Origin: Selenia dentaria
Lineage: Eukaryota > Arthropoda > Insecta > Lepidoptera > Geometridae
Reading direction: 5' to 3'
Assembly (NCBI GenBank): GCA_917880725.1
Contig: OU862904.1
Location: forward strand, 5,590,001 to 5,654,000
Length of the DNA: 64,000 nt
Part shown: piece by piece, positions 27,206 through 39,361 of the stretch
Position numbering within the stretch: position 1 is the stretch's first letter
Layout of the letters: each line of letters opens with the position of its first letter
Program-made: the position numbers and the translations under genes
Notes under the pieces: generated by a model
Seen by the model: only the letters and a program-made list of their open reading frames with translations
What the model was told of the DNA's origin: nothing
Database searches by the model: none

Positions 27206-27252
27206 ATTAATGACCAGCAGCAAAAAGAAACTCAGAGTAAGCAGTAGTTCTA

Positions 27253-27444
27253 CAATGAGTTTACAACATTGACACCAATCGATGCTCGATATCGACTGCC
27301 GCGAAAAATGTATGAAAAAAGAACAGTGTCACCTTGCGGTCAATTGTAGAACTAAAATTGACGCCAAGTACGCCAATCACAAGCGTAATAGGTAGGCGAG
27401 ATCGAGTATCGACTATAGATGACATATATGTTGCCAACTCATGG
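27253..27444 (+). mobile_element. MITE family D, copy 1 (about 190 bp)
   Basis: Ends of the ATGAGTTTACAACAT/ATGTTGCCAACTCAT type, flanked by TA on both sides. Copies at 50426-50617 (same orientation) and 60912-61100 (inverted) are highly similar. Confidence 0.82.
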
Positions 27445-27463
27445 TAGAGGTACTGTAATACCG

Positions 27464-27929
27464 GGGCTGCGTTCCGGCAAGCCACAGGACAAGCCAAAAT
27501 TTGTCAAAACAGCCGATCCACGACGCCTATAGGACAAAATTTGCACGGCTCAAGATTTGATCACGCCCGTTTCACGACACCATAAATTTTGTCCGGGCTG
27601 GCCAAAATTGTTCTACCTTTTGAGGGAGCCAAATCTTGGTCGGCTGTCAAAAGTGACAGAGTGTAGATAGTGACAATATATTTTGTTGAATTTTCACGAC
27701 GAATGGATAAGTTTATTTATTTGTACTAAACTCGAAGTGCCTAAATAAATATTCTTGACCTGTGGAGAGTAATTACTATCCTCAAATTGGTTTGAAAACA
27801 ACAAAGCTAACACCTATGTTATATATGTCTAACTCGTTTTTGACAGATAATGGTAAAAGACGTTCTAGCAACGCTCGATCAAATCTTGGCCGAACATTAC
27901 TTGGTCTAAAACTTGCTGGAACGCAGCCC
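27464..27929. mobile_element. Candidate MITE with GGGCTGCGTTCC ends
   Basis: GGGCTGCGTTCC at 27464 and its inverse GGAACGCAGCCC at 27918-27929 bound about 466 bp without coding sequence. Only one copy is in this window, so the ends rest on the inverted repeat alone. Confidence 0.5.
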
Positions 27930-28199
27930 GGATCCAATAATTGTGTCCGAAGAACCGCAAGCAGCGGACTCGCGTGCCACCCGTATCGGTTGGTATGAAG
28001 GAAAAATAAGACAGTCGCACTAATCGATTGGGCGGATAAAACAACGTTCGCTCAAGCGAGTATGCTGATTGCAGAAAGTGTTGAGGGTCCCTGGGTTAAC
28101 CAATGTAAATAGCTAAGATTTATATTATTTGTAAAAAGGGCGAATTTTGTGGGTAGGTATATGATCCTGTAAACAAGTGCTATTTGAAAAATTTAATAC

Positions 28200-29005
28200 C
28201 AACTTCCATTCTATTACTTTGGTACAAATAAGTTTTTGGACTCAAAAACCACCCGACGTAATTTGATGAAATTTAAATGGGACCACATTAGAAGCACCAT
28301 CTTCAAACAAAAAATAATTTTGAGTATCGGTTCACCCTTTCGTAAGTTATGAGGTAATAAACATAAAAAAATACAGTCGAATCGAGTACCTCCTACTTTT
28401 TTGGAATCGGTAGAAAAGAGGAAAAACGAACATTCAGTAGTCTGACTTACCATACACGCTGTTAATTCAATTTATTTATTCAAATCGTTTGTATAAAAGG
28501 CAAATCGACATCATCATGGTTATTTATTTAACACAAGTTTGAATAAACATGGTAACCCCGTTCACATAATCAGTACAGTTTGCATAATTTCAAACATTTC
28601 AATGTCATGTCGTAACATGGCTAATATTTTTACAACAAAATTGTACTAGCTTCATTTTTGAATTTAAACTTCTTTAGGCGTATTGAGCACTTTTTAGGTG
28701 AACAAGTAGGTATGGAACTCGCTTCATCCTCATCGGCTTTTTGGGTGAAGAACAAGTACAATTTAAAAAATTTAATACAGACTTCCATTCTATTTAGTTA
28801 TTGGAGTTTATCTCTAAACCTACTGGACAGATTTTAATGACATTTAAATGGGACCACACGGGAAGCATAAGAAAATTGAGAATCAGTTCACCCAGTCGAA
28901 AGTTATGAGGTAACAAACATTAAAAAAAAACATACAGTCGAATTGAGTACCTCCTCCTTTTTTGGAAGTCGGTAGAAAAAAGATAAACTCATTTGATCAA
29001 TAGAT
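28200..29005 (-). repeat. Two dispersed AAGGAGGAGG-type repeats and a satellite-like monomer
   Basis: Stretches 28200-28460 and 28800-29005 match the family described at 14495-14840. Between them, 28711-28756 (GGAACTCGCTTC, then ATCGGCTTTTTGGGTGAAGAA) is a diverged single unit of the 49-bp minisatellite that expands at 32256-35835. Confidence 0.6.
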
Positions 29006-29184
29006 ACGATAAGAGCAACCGTCAATATTTCCAAAACTAAAAGAGTAAGGTAATTTTTTTGTGATTTATGCTCACTAGGTCCCCTGTAATATCGTTTATA
29101 GAGTTCACTAAACGAATACGAATAATAATGAATAAGCAAAACTCAATCCATAATGTGTTAAAACAGCTATATAGTCCTTTTTAA

Positions 29185-30170
29185 TATACAAGCGACTGCC
29201 CGCGACTTCGTTTGCGTAGTAGGCTCGGCCTTCGGCCTTTTCGGCCAATGTAAGAACCTTCTACGAAGTATTAGAAACTATTTAAAAAAAGATAAATGAA
29301 ATCGGTAAGCCGTTCTAATGGTAAAGCGTGACTAGGAGAAATAGAGGTCTATTTTTATATTATAGACTAGCGTCCGTCCGCAACTTCGTTTACGTAGTAG
29401 GCTCGTCCTTCAGGCTCGTCATAACTTCCCGTCTTTTTTTTGTTTTTCTTTCATAAGAACCTTTTCCTGACAATAAATAAAACAACAAAAAAGAATAAGC
29501 GAGATTGTTTCAAGTTATGTCCGTCATCCGTTTTCAATTTATAGCGTGACCAGGAGAAATAAAGGTTCAATTTTATGTATACATACTAACAACTGCCCGC
29601 TACTTCGTTTGCGTAGTAGGCTCGGCCTTCGGCCTTTTCGGCCAATGTAAGAACCTTCTACGAAGTATTAGAAACTATTTAAAAAAAGATAAATGAAATC
29701 GGTAAGCCGTTCTAATGGTAAATTATAGCGTGACCAGGAGAAATAAAGGTTCAATTTTATATATACATACTAACAACTGCCCGCGACTTCGATCGCGAAG
29801 TAGGCTCGGCATTTGGCCTCGCCCTTATCTACCGTCATTTCTTAATTATTTTTTAATGTAAGAACCTTCAATAAAGATTTTTTTTTTTTTATACCGAACT
29901 GGGTAGCACTTGACCACTATCTCACCTGATGCTAAGTGATGATGCGATCGATGATGGAGCGCGCTTACCCAGAAGATACCTATGCACTCGTGTTTTGAAG
30001 ACCCCCATATCGTACTTAACCGGAAACACCGACTCAGGGAGGGTGAGTAAATATAAATTCAAGATAATATTTTTATAAAAGATGCATGAAATCGGTAAAG
30101 CCTTTCGTTCTCATGTAATAGCGTGACCAGGAGAAATAGGGGTTCATTTTTTATATATGTAAATAAATAG
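29185..30170 (+). mobile_element. Four RTE-type 3' repeat units in direct order
   Basis: The phrase CTGCCCGC(G)ACTTCG with GTAGGCTCGGC follows at about 29190, 29360, 29587 and 29772. Each is succeeded by AAGAACCTTC and ends near GCGTGACCAGGAGAAATA. A related copy is at 46790-47010. This looks like the short 3' end of a LINE or an associated SINE, accumulated in direct order. Confidence 0.5.
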
Positions 30171-30580
30171 GTGGAAAATTTTGTGGTTGATGAAAGAGAA
30201 TGTTCCTAAAAAGCATAAATCGTGTGGTTACCACGAAAGATGCACTGATACTACGTTTTCATGACATCTGTTTGCGTCCAAGCTTACCAAAACGTTTGTG
30301 CGTTTTCCTTGTAGCTATTGTTTAATTCATCATTTAATTTATTGCCTTTGAACAGGTGGTTCGTGTAAAGGCATAATAGAAGTTCAAATACACTTGTACA
30401 ATGTAAGTAATAAAATTGTAAAATATTGTCATAGTGAACAAAAACATTATGTTAAGATAGTTGATAAATATGTTAGTTTTCTTAATCACATTGTAGCGAA
30501 AGCATATTAATTATAATGCTTTGTTCACCTTGTCGGCAATGGGTTATTATATAAGTTTTTAAACTATCATGGTCACAAAC

Positions 30581-30952
30581 ATTAGAAGTATTCAAATTAT
30601 CAACGGGATAATTACCATGTATGTTTTCTGAGTTTCCGATAATTCGGCACTGTTGCAAGCGCAATGATCACAGATGAACTGAGGGACTATTAGTCCCAAA
30701 GTTCGAGCTGATACGGTTAGTGTTGTGTGTCGAGATAAATCAAAAACTAACAGTGCGAACAATAGTAGTGGTGCCTCGCAAAACAAACGAGTACGGAAGA
30801 GGGTAGACCGTTTCGTCTGCTCGTAAACATCCACCCACCCGCAATGTCTCAGTTCATCCGTGATCATGGCGCTTGCAACAGTGCCGTAATATCGGAAACT
30901 CACAGAAAATATACATGGTAATTATCCCGTTAATAATTTGAATACTTCTAAT
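30581..30952. mobile_element. Foldback element with about 103-bp arms
   Basis: 30581-30684 and 30850-30952 are inverted copies, meeting around a 165-bp centre. A diverged relative with the same AAGTTTTTAAACT and ACCATGTAT phrases is at 46272-46440. Confidence 0.7.
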
Positions 30953-31079
30953 GGGTTATTATTACAGATAAATAAAATTGAACTGTCTGTTTTTAATTAC
31001 AAATTAACAGCTTTACACTAAATTAATATGAAAGTATGTACATAAAGAATGGTTACATAAAGAAACGATTTTTAACAAG

Positions 31080-31260
31080 TTTTTCTTTCTGTTTATTCCG
31101 GTTAATCTCTGAAACGACTGGATTGATTTTAACGGGACTTGCACTGCTAGATAGCTGATGTTAAAAGGAGTAGATCAGGCTACTTTTATTTCTTCATCAT
31201 TATCATCATCATCCATCACCACGCGGGTGAAAACGTAGAGCGCAGCTAGTGCTTGATATG
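31080..31260 (+). repeat. Dispersed CATCACCACGCGGGTGAAA-type repeat
   Basis: Shared with 36280-36475, 38425-38680 and (inverted, split) 56728-57230. The common phrases are CGATTTCAAAAATTC, a CATCATCATC run, and the terminal GAGCGCAGCTAG. Class unknown, possibly a non-autonomous retroelement or Helitron. Confidence 0.45.
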
Positions 31261-31589
31261 TATGTATGTTCGCTCATCATTACGCTATAACGTAACTCAA
31301 TTGCAAATCAACTCTTGATTGCAATCTAAAATAAATGGCGGCTTCCTAGGAAGTCAGACTATCCCGACTTGTGTGTAGATAGGGTCGTCGATAAATCACG
31401 TGAGGCTCAAAAAGGAGAACAGGATTTGAAAAATATCGAGATCAGCACAGGAGGGGGGATTATGAGTTATCTGTGCCACATTTGTACTAGATAAATTATT
31501 GGAACGAAGTTCCTTATCGCGCGCTGTGAAAGGGGGCTAGACGGAAAAAATTCTTACGAAAAGTTGTCACGACACTTTTTGCTATAGTA

Positions 31590-31690
31590 AGCTGTCTGTC
31601 TGTCTCTCTCTCTCTTATAGAAAGCAAGTGCGGCGTCGCATGTTTCTCTGTCTGTCTCTCTCTCTCTCTTATAGAAAGCAAGCCAGATGT
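31590..31690. repeat. CT-rich tandem duplication
   Basis: A block of TCTGTCTCTCTCTCTCTTAT followed by AGAAAGCAAG is duplicated directly at 31593 and 31647. Confidence 0.6.
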
Positions 31691-31999
31691 AATCGTAGCA
31701 AGTGGCGCCATTTAGTTCCGTAAATTTATACTAGATGGCGACTCAGGTAAAGTTAGCTCGCGGAGGCATTTCATTCACTGGATGTAATATTATATTTTGT
31801 ATACGTCAACACACATCGCCGTGGGGTGCCGGCTTTGAATAGTACCCCCCCAACTCTACCCGTGGGTGCCGTAGAAGCCGGCAAAGGGATAACAATCAGA
31901 AGGTGGGCAGCAGCACCTTTCCAGTCAAAAACCTTAAATCTGCGCTCGCCAACCCGCCTGCCAAGCATGGCGAGTATTGGCAAAACCCCCCCATAATAT

Positions 32000-32252
32000 A
32001 ATACTGGACAATCCACACAGCACCATCTAGCCCCAAAGTAAGCTACTCAAAGCTTGTGTTATGGGTACTAGATAACTGATATATTTAATACATTATATAC
32101 ATACATAGATATTTTTATTATACATAGAACACCCAGACCAACGGAACAAGTTTCTGCAGATCGTACACAAATTTGTCCCAAGGCGGGAATCGAACCCGCA
32201 ACCTCTTGCGTCGCAGGCGGACTCTCGCCCGCTGCGCCACTGAGGTCGTCTC
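32000..32252 (-). mobile_element. tRNA-derived SINE
   Basis: On the minus strand the head reads CAGTGGCGCAGCGGGCGAG (box A-like) and later GGTTCGATTCCCGCC (box B), spaced as in a tRNA. A body ending TGGGGCTAGATGGTGCTGTG follows. It is not a functional tRNA because the structure is extended and the 3' end runs into SINE body. The head abuts the 49-bp minisatellite. Confidence 0.7.
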
Positions 32253-32255
32253 GAG

Positions 32256-34472
32256 GAGCCATGGAACTCGCGTCATGGTCACGTAACGCTTATTGGGAGA
32301 ATAAAAATCATGGAACTCGCGTCATGGTCACGTAACGCTTTTTGGGTGAATAAAAATCATGGAACTCGCGTCATGGTCACGTAACGCTTATTGGGTGAAT
32401 AAAAATCATGGAACTCGCATCATGGTCACGTAACGCTTATTGGGTGAATAAAAATCATGGAACTCGCGTCATGGTCACGTAACGCTTTTTGGGTGAAGAA
32501 AAATCATGGAACTCGCGTCATGGGTACGTAACGCTTTTTGGGTGAAGAAACATCATGGACCTCGCGTCATGGTCACGTAACTCTTTTTGGGTGAAGAAAC
32601 ATCATAGACCTCGCGTCATGGTCACGTAACGCTTTTTGGGTGAAGAAAAATCATGGAACTCGCGTCATGGTCACGTAACGCTTTTTGGGTGAATAAAAAT
32701 CATGAAACTCGCGTCATGGTCTCGTAACGCTTTTTGGGTGAAGAAAAATCATGGAAATCGCGTCATGGTCACGTAACGCTTTTTGGGTGAAGAAAAATCA
32801 TGGACCTCGCGTCACCGTCATATCGGCTTTTTGGGTAAAGAAAAATCATGGAACTCGCGTCATGGCCACGTAACGCTTTTTGGGTGAAGAAACATCATGG
32901 ACCTCGCGTCATGGTCACGTAACGCTTTTTGGGTGAAGAAAAATCATGGAACTCGCGTCATGGTCACGTAACGCTTTTTGGGTGAAGAAACATCATGGAA
33001 CTCGCGTCATGGTCACGTAACGCTTATTGGGTGAATAAAAATCATGGAACTCGCGTCATGGTCACGTAACGCTTTTTGGGTGAAGAAAAATCATGGAACT
33101 CGCGTCATGGTCACGTAACGCTTTTTGGGTGAATAAAAATCATGGAACTCGCATCATGGTCACGTAACGCTTTTTGGGTGAAGAAACATCATGGACCTCG
33201 CGTCATGGTCACGTAACGCTTTTTGGGTGAAGAAAAATCATGGAACTCGCGTCATGGTCACGTAACGCTTTTTGGGTGAAGAAACATCATGGAACTCGCG
33301 TCATGGTCACGTAACGCTTATTGGGTGAATAAAAATCATGGAACTCGCGTCATGGTCACGTAACGCTTTTTGGGTGAAGAAAAATCATGGAACTCGCGTC
33401 ATGGTCACGTAACGCTTTTTGGGTGAAGAAACATCATGGACCTCGCGTCATGGTCACGTAACGCTTTTTGGGTGAAGAAAAATCATGGAACTCGCGTCAT
33501 GGTCACGTAACGCTTTTTGGGTGAAGAAACATCATGGAACTCGCGTCATGGTCACGTAACGCTTATTGGGTGAATAAAAATCATGGAACTCGCGTCATGG
33601 TCACGTAACGCTTTTTGGGTGAAGAAAAATCATGGAACTCGTGTCATGGTCACGTAACGCTTTTTGGGTGAAGAAAAATCATGGACCTCGCGTCACCGTC
33701 ATATCGGCTTTTTGGGTAAAGAAAAATCATGGAACTCGCGTCATGGTCACGTAACGCTTTTTGGGTGAAGAAAAATCATGGACCTCGCGTCACCGTCATA
33801 TCGGCTTTTTGGGTAAAGAAAAATCATGGAACTTGCGTCATGGTCACGTAACGCTTTTTGGGTGAAAAAACATCATGGACCTCGCGTCATGGTCACGTAA
33901 CGCTTTTTGGGTGAAGAAAAATCATGGAACTCGCGTCATGGTCACGTAACGCTTTTTGGGTGAAGAAACATCATGGAACTCGCGTCATGGTCACGTAACG
34001 CTTTTTGGGTGAAGAAAAATCATGGAACTCGCGTCATGGTCACGTAACGCTTTTTGGGTGAAGAAAATCATGGACCTCGCGTCACCGTCATATCGGCTTT
34101 TTGGGTGAAGAAAAATCATGGAACTCGCGTCATGGTCACGTAACGCTTTTTGGGTGAAGAAACATCATGGAACTCGCGTCATGGTCACGTAACGCTTATT
34201 GGGTGAATAAAAATCATGGAACTCGCGTCATGGTCACGTAACGCTTTTTGGGTGAAGAAAAATCATGGAACTCGCGTCATGGTCACGTAACGCTTTTTGG
34301 GTGAAGAAAAATCATGGACCTCGCGTCACCGTCATATCGGCTTTTTGGGTAAAGAAAAATCATGGAACTCGCGTCATGGTCACGTAACGCTTTTTGGGTG
34401 AAGAAACATCATGGAACTCGCGTCATGGTCACGTAACGCTTTTTGGGTAAATAAAAATCATGGAACTCGCGT
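32256..34472 (+). repeat. 49-bp minisatellite, first block (about 45 units)
   Basis: The unit runs from TCATGGAACTCGCGTCATGG through GTAACGCTTTTTGGGTGAAG. Successive units start 49 bp apart (for example 32357 and 32406). Several unit variants (GAATAAAA with TTATT, GAAGAAAC, and a CACCGTCATATCGGC type) recur in ordered blocks, with equal variants 294 or 245 bp apart, which shows higher-order amplification. Confidence 0.95.
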
Positions 34473-35116
34473 GGTGAGGCAATCAGCCACGATACGCTCG
34501 GTGAAAGGGGGTGTGAGGATAAATACCTGGTTTCCAATTGGGATGTCGGATGAATCTGGAACTGGTGGGAGCTGGTGACCGTGAGTCCTCGGTGGAGGCG
34601 TCCTGCTGTGGACGTCGTGCTGAAGGGGCTGAAGAACTGTTCACTCGTAGTTTAATGTTCGTATAGTCTTATGGATGCACTGGTTCCGGCACTCGCGTTC
34701 GCGTATTTTACGTCGGTAAAATTTGGGGGCGTGTCCGGGTCGTGGCGAAAACGGCGGCGGCGCAGAGCGGATTTTACGTGATTTAGCGTGCGCGCGAGCT
34801 AAATGCGTCTGGCTCAGTGATTTACGTGCAAACACGGGCTTATTTAGGAGGTGGTGTGTGGCCGTGCCGAACACACCCTAAAGGTCACTCGCGGCGAAGT
34901 CAATCGCGGTGACTCGTGCTGATAATGGTGGTTGCCATGCGGTCGCTATGCGGAAGCGCAGCGGTACACGTCCGCCAGCTTCGACTCTAAAAGGGTGACT
35001 CGTTCCGCCGCCCTTCAGCCGCCTGCTTCTAGTTATGACAGCTGCAGGACAGCGGCGGTGGGGCGCGCGGGCGCGGGGCGCGCGCCTTGAGGTGACGTCA
35101 CGCTTTCGCGTGAACA
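34473..35116. other. GC-rich 644-bp block interrupting the minisatellite
   Basis: Sharply more GC- and CpG-rich than its surroundings, with GGGGCGCGCGGGCGCGGGGC around 35060 and a TGACGTCA (CRE-type) site near 35092. CGCGT stands at both junctions (34468-34472 and 35117-35121), compatible with a 5-bp target duplication. A small hairpin CACGC/GCGTG lies at the right end. Candidate explanations are a solo LTR, an unknown insertion, or a captured CpG-rich regulatory region. No frame looks coding. Confidence 0.55.
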
Positions 35117-35835
35117 CGCGTCATGGTCACGTAACGCTTTTTGGGTGAATATAAATCATGGAATTCGCGTCATGGTCACGTAACGCTTTTTGGGTGAAGA
35201 AACATCATGGAACTCGCGTCATGGTCACGTAACGCTTTTTGGGTGAAGAAAAATCATGAAACTCGCGTCATGGTCACGTAACGCTTTTTGGGTGAAGAAA
35301 CATCATGGAACTCGCGTCATGGTCACGTAACGCTTTTTTGGTGAATAAAAATCATGGAACTCGCGTCATGGTCACGTAACGCTTTTTGGGTGAATATAAA
35401 TCATGGAGCTCGCGTCATGGTCACGTAACGCTTATTGGGTGAATAAAAATCATGGAACTCGCGTCATGGTCACGTAACGCTTTTTGGGTGAATAAAAATC
35501 ATGGAACTCGCGTCATGGTCACGTAACGCTTTTTGGGTGAAGAAAAATCATGGACCTCGCGTCACCGTCATATCGGCTTTTTGGGTAAAGAAAAATCATG
35601 GAACTCGCGTCATGGTCACGTAACACTTATTGGGTGAATAAAAATCATGGAACTCGCATCATCGTCACATAACGCTTTTTGGGTGAAAAAATCATGGAAC
35701 TCGCATCATCGTCACATAACGCTTTTTGGGTGAAGAAAAATCATGGAACTCGCGTCATCGTCACATAACGATTTTTGGGTGAAGAAAAATCAAGAATCAC
35801 GTGTCATCGTCACCGTCACCGAACGCTTTGTATAG
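35117..35835 (+). repeat. 49-bp minisatellite, second block (about 15 units)
   Basis: Same unit and phase family as the first block. Units towards the right end are progressively more diverged (CATCATCGTCAC variants), as expected at the edge of an array. Confidence 0.93.
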
Positions 35836-35904
35836 ATAATGTAGTTTTGAAGTGAAAACTTCATTTGGCGCGTTAATGGTTTCTATGACTAACTATTGTC
35901 TACC

Positions 35905-36480
35905 GACTTCCAAAAAGGAGGAGGTACTTAAATCGACTGTTTTTTTTAAATGTTAGTTACCTCATAACTCTCAATTGGATGAACCGATTCTCAAAATTCA
36001 TTCTTCTTTGTTTGCTGGTGCTTCCCTTGTGGTCCCATTTAAATTTTATCAAATTCGGTCCAGTAGTTTTTGAGTTACACTCCAATAGCTGAATAGAATG
36101 GATGTCGGTATTACATTTTTCAAATAGTTTATTAGCAAAACCGACTTTACTCACGTAATTAGCCGACGTTATCGACATAGGTTTCGGGCATGTCCGATGC
36201 CCATCCTCAGGGATTTACGCTGCAAGGTCGCGGCGACCACTGATCCGTGGTCGTAAATAAATCTATACTTACTATCTATACCTACTAATATTATAAAGAG
36301 GAAAGATTTGTAAGTATGTTTGTAATGAATTGGCTCAAAAATTACTGGACCGATTTCAAAAATTCTTTCACCATTGGAAATCTACATTCACCCCGAGTAA
36401 CATAGGCTATATAAGATTCATCATCATCATCATTATTCATCACCGCGCAGGTGAAACCGCGGAGAGCAGCTAGAAATAAA
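35905..36480. repeat. Two dispersed repeats next to the array
   Basis: 35905-36190 is the AAGGAGGAGG-type family. 36280-36475 is the GCAGGTGAAACCGCGGAGAG type. Both are common in this window and non-coding. Confidence 0.55.
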
Positions 36481-37204
36481 AATGTGTCAAACTCACGAGA
36501 ATTTTCAAATTAAAATAGCTTTTGTTGATGATTGTGTGTTTTAAAAATAATTCGAATAGTTATCACTATATAGTATCGGCAGCCAAAGACTGCCCCGCAT
36601 GATTTTTTCTCTCTTTTGTCTCGGTAACCTATAGTTGGTGCAATTTGCGACGGCTATAGAATATAACCGTGGCTATAGGAACGTACGGTCCGCAAATGGG
36701 TGGTCTACTTATTATTCACGCCGCATACGATATAAATACTTATAAGCGAACAATCGAATGATTATTGCCTAATTTTTAAACAATTATGCACCGAATAGTA
36801 GGTGTTCATTTCGTCATTCAATACCCGACTACGGCTCAGCCCTAAAGGAGGGTTCTTTTATACTATCTACATACTTACTATAATATTGAAGTTTTATTTT
36901 TATAAAGAATTATTTCTTCGTTAGTTTGAATTGAATAATCTACGAAAGTACTGGACTGATTCAAAAAATTGTTTCAGCATTAGAATAATACATCATCCCT
37001 GATGAACATAGGTTATATAATATTTTAAAAAAAAGTTAGGAATTCGTATGAAAACTTCGATAATGTAACCCAAGGTGTGGAAATAGTTCCAAAAAGTCCT
37101 TATATCGCGTACGCTGCGGAAATAGAGGAAAGTGACGTATTACAGTTTTATAGAAGAGGTCAATATCTACAAAGAAGTCCACATTACTATATGTCTAACT
37201 ACAG
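36481..37204. other. FAR intron 1, unassigned
   Basis: No gene or bounded element recognised. Confidence 0.35.
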
Positions 37205-37264
37205 ACAGCAGAAGTGTGACGTCAAGTAATTGCAGAATTTGTCATTTTTGGTAAAAACAAACTT

Positions 37265-37660
37265 CTATGTGACAAAGGAATTGTCTGTGACATAGCAGTT
37301 GCATAGTGTGATAAAGGAATTGTCTGTGACATAGCAGTTGCATAGTGTGATAAAGGAATTGTCTGTGACATTCTGTGACATAGCAGTTGCATAGTGTGAT
37401 AAAGGAATTATCTGTGACATAGTAGTTGCATAGTGTGATAAAGGAATTGTCTGTGACATAGCAGTTGCATAGTGTGATAAAGGAATTGTCTGTGACATAG
37501 CAGTTGCATAGAGTGATAAAGGAATTGTCTGTGACATAGCAGTTGCATAGAGTGATAAAGGAATTGTCTGTGACATAGCAGTTGCATAGTGTGATAAAGG
37601 AATTGTCTGTGACATAGCAGTTGCATAGTGTGATAAAGGAATTGTCTGGGTCATAGCAGT
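37265..37660 (+). repeat. 39-bp minisatellite (about 10 units)
   Basis: The unit runs CATAGTGTGATAAAGGAATT then GTCTGTGACATAGCAGTTG. Starts recur at 37291, 37330, 37380, 37419 and so on to 37653, with one 11-bp internal stutter near 37370. It lies in a larger repeat whose right half (37660-37815) is duplicated at 38265-38425, next to a single copy of the unit (38238-38268). Confidence 0.93.
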
Positions 37661-38425
37661 TGCATAGTTTTCTTGGATTTAGCATATTTCTTAAATGTCT
37701 TCGATTGTAAGCTTGAGCACAATTGTACAGCAATTTAAAGAGGAAACTTCTGTCTTTAAGTTTAGTGTGTGAAAATTGAAAAAAAAACAACTAAAGAAGA
37801 AGAGGAAAGATTTGGTTACTTCACTACCTTAGAACGTCAGTATAGAGTTTTGGCGCGAACGCGGAAAAGTCAACGTTTTTGCATTGTATTATTAATCAAA
37901 ACTTATGCTTTTTTTCAGTGTTAATGTTTAAAATTGGTGACGTTTTACTCATTAAGTGCTGTTTTACGTGCATGAGTGTGGGCAAGTGATATAATGTGGT
38001 GAAACGTGTTTTTCCGTGTTGTTTTCAAAACTCCATAGGAGCTGATGGTAAAGTTGCCACCACTTTACTAAAGCATGACTTAGACTGACTGGACCATGAC
38101 TGACTGATATTTTTGACTCTGACTGACTACGACTAATATCACCAGAATATTCTATCAAAACTTGGTAATACAAATAACTTGACACTGGCAAATGCACGAG
38201 AAGTGCGGGACCATAACCCTCTAAGGAGGGAAAACGAAAAGGAATTGTCTGTGACATAGCAGTTGCATAGTTTTTTTTTGGACTTAGTACATTTCTTAAT
38301 TGTCTTCGATTGTAAGCTTGAGCACAATTGTACAGCAATTTAAAGAGGAAACTTCTGTGTTTATGTTTAGTGTGTGTAAATTGAAAAAAAAAAAACAACT
38401 AAAGAAGAAGAGGAAAGATTTGGTT
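37660..38425 (+). repeat. Duplicated segment flanking the 39-bp minisatellite
   Basis: 37660-37815 and 38265-38425 are direct copies, sharing GTCTTCGATTGTAAGCTTGA through GAAGAAGAGGAAAGATTTGG. A more diverged relative is at 55165-55385. The intervening 450 bp are unassigned. Confidence 0.75.
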
Positions 38426-38880
38426 GTTTGAATTGAATAGGCTCTGAAAGTACTGGACCGATTTGAAAAATTCTTACAATTTTAGAATCCTACATCGTCA
38501 CTGAACATAGGCTATGTGTATATTTTGATTCGTCATCACCATCCATCACCACGAGGGCAACCACGGAGCGCAGCCAGTGCTTGATATGTATGTTCGCTCA
38601 TAATTACTCAACGAAAGGGCTATAACGTATCTCAGTTTCAATCAAATTGTAATCTGAAAAAATGGCGGCTTTAAATCATTTCTGCCAGCTCCAGTCAACA
38701 ACTTTTCTGCAGGGCAATTACGTATCTCAGGTACAATCAATAAAATTGTTTATTGATATTTCGAAAAAAAGAGGCTCTATTCTATGTTAGCTTGTACAAC
38801 TCCAGTAAGAAAAAATGTTATTAAGCTGACTGGAGCTGACTTATGGGGGATCCCAATAATCTATCTATCCACAGTTTACC
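38426..38880 (+). repeat. Dispersed repeats
   Basis: 38425-38680 matches the type at 31080-31260. 38640-38860 holds degraded GGCTATTATGTATCTCAG-type MITE sequence (compare 43476-43668). Confidence 0.4.
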
Positions 38881-38976
38881 TTACCTCCCATAGAAATTTT
38901 ACGTTACGTAGTGTCAATTATCTATCCATCTATATATCACCGGTTTACCTTATATAGTAAGGTAAAGCGGTGATAT

Positions 38977-39361
38977 ATAGGGTGTTTGGTAGAGGGACCG
39001 ACAAACCAAATGAGCGTGTTCGGGGGACCACTTGGAGAACACAAGTTGGCCAAAAAAAATCCCCGACCGCCCAATATGTTTAACTTTTTTTTGTGATTTT
39101 TCCCTTTTTCTCCGAAATTATACCTATTTACCACCATAACATTTGTAAAATCTGTTTTAGACCGGATGTTTTAGTTGAATTTGGTCTCTAATACACCTTC
39201 AGGTCACGCAAAGCAAAATTGGTACAATATTGGAGAAAACGAGAAAATTCACAAAAAAAAGTTTAAAAAAATTGTTTTTTTTCGGCCAACTTGTATTCTC
39301 CAAGTGGGCCCCCGAACACGTTCATTTGGTTTGTCGGTCCCTCTACCAAACAGCCTGTATA
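38977..39361. mobile_element. Foldback MITE with GGGTGTTTGGTAGAGGGACC ends
   Basis: The left end through about 39070 is inverted at 39275-39361, including GACAAACCAAATGAGCGTGT and the run GGCCAAAAAAAATC. A second copy, truncated at its left end, is at 48489-48899. Confidence 0.8.

Noticed and set aside
32160..32250. Functional tRNA gene on the minus strand
   Set aside because: The A and B boxes are good, but the sequence runs on into a SINE body and no proper acceptor closure is visible.
34473..35116. Solo LTR with TG...CA ends
   Set aside because: The right edge ends in CA but the left edge begins GG after the CGCGT repeat, so a standard LTR terminus does not fit. Left as unknown insertion.
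34641..35117. Arg/Ala-rich minus-strand frames in the GC-rich block
   Set aside because: High GC content removes stop codons. The peptides are low-complexity and have no recognisable domain.
32256..35835. CRISPR-like array
   Set aside because: The units abut without unique spacers, and the host is an insect. This is a minisatellite.
37242..37790. Long minus-strand open frames with repeated YHTMQLLCHRQF-like or CYVTDNSFITLCN peptides
   Set aside because: They arise because the 39-bp unit is a multiple of three and happens to lack stops in several frames. All three minus frames are open, which is not how a gene behaves.
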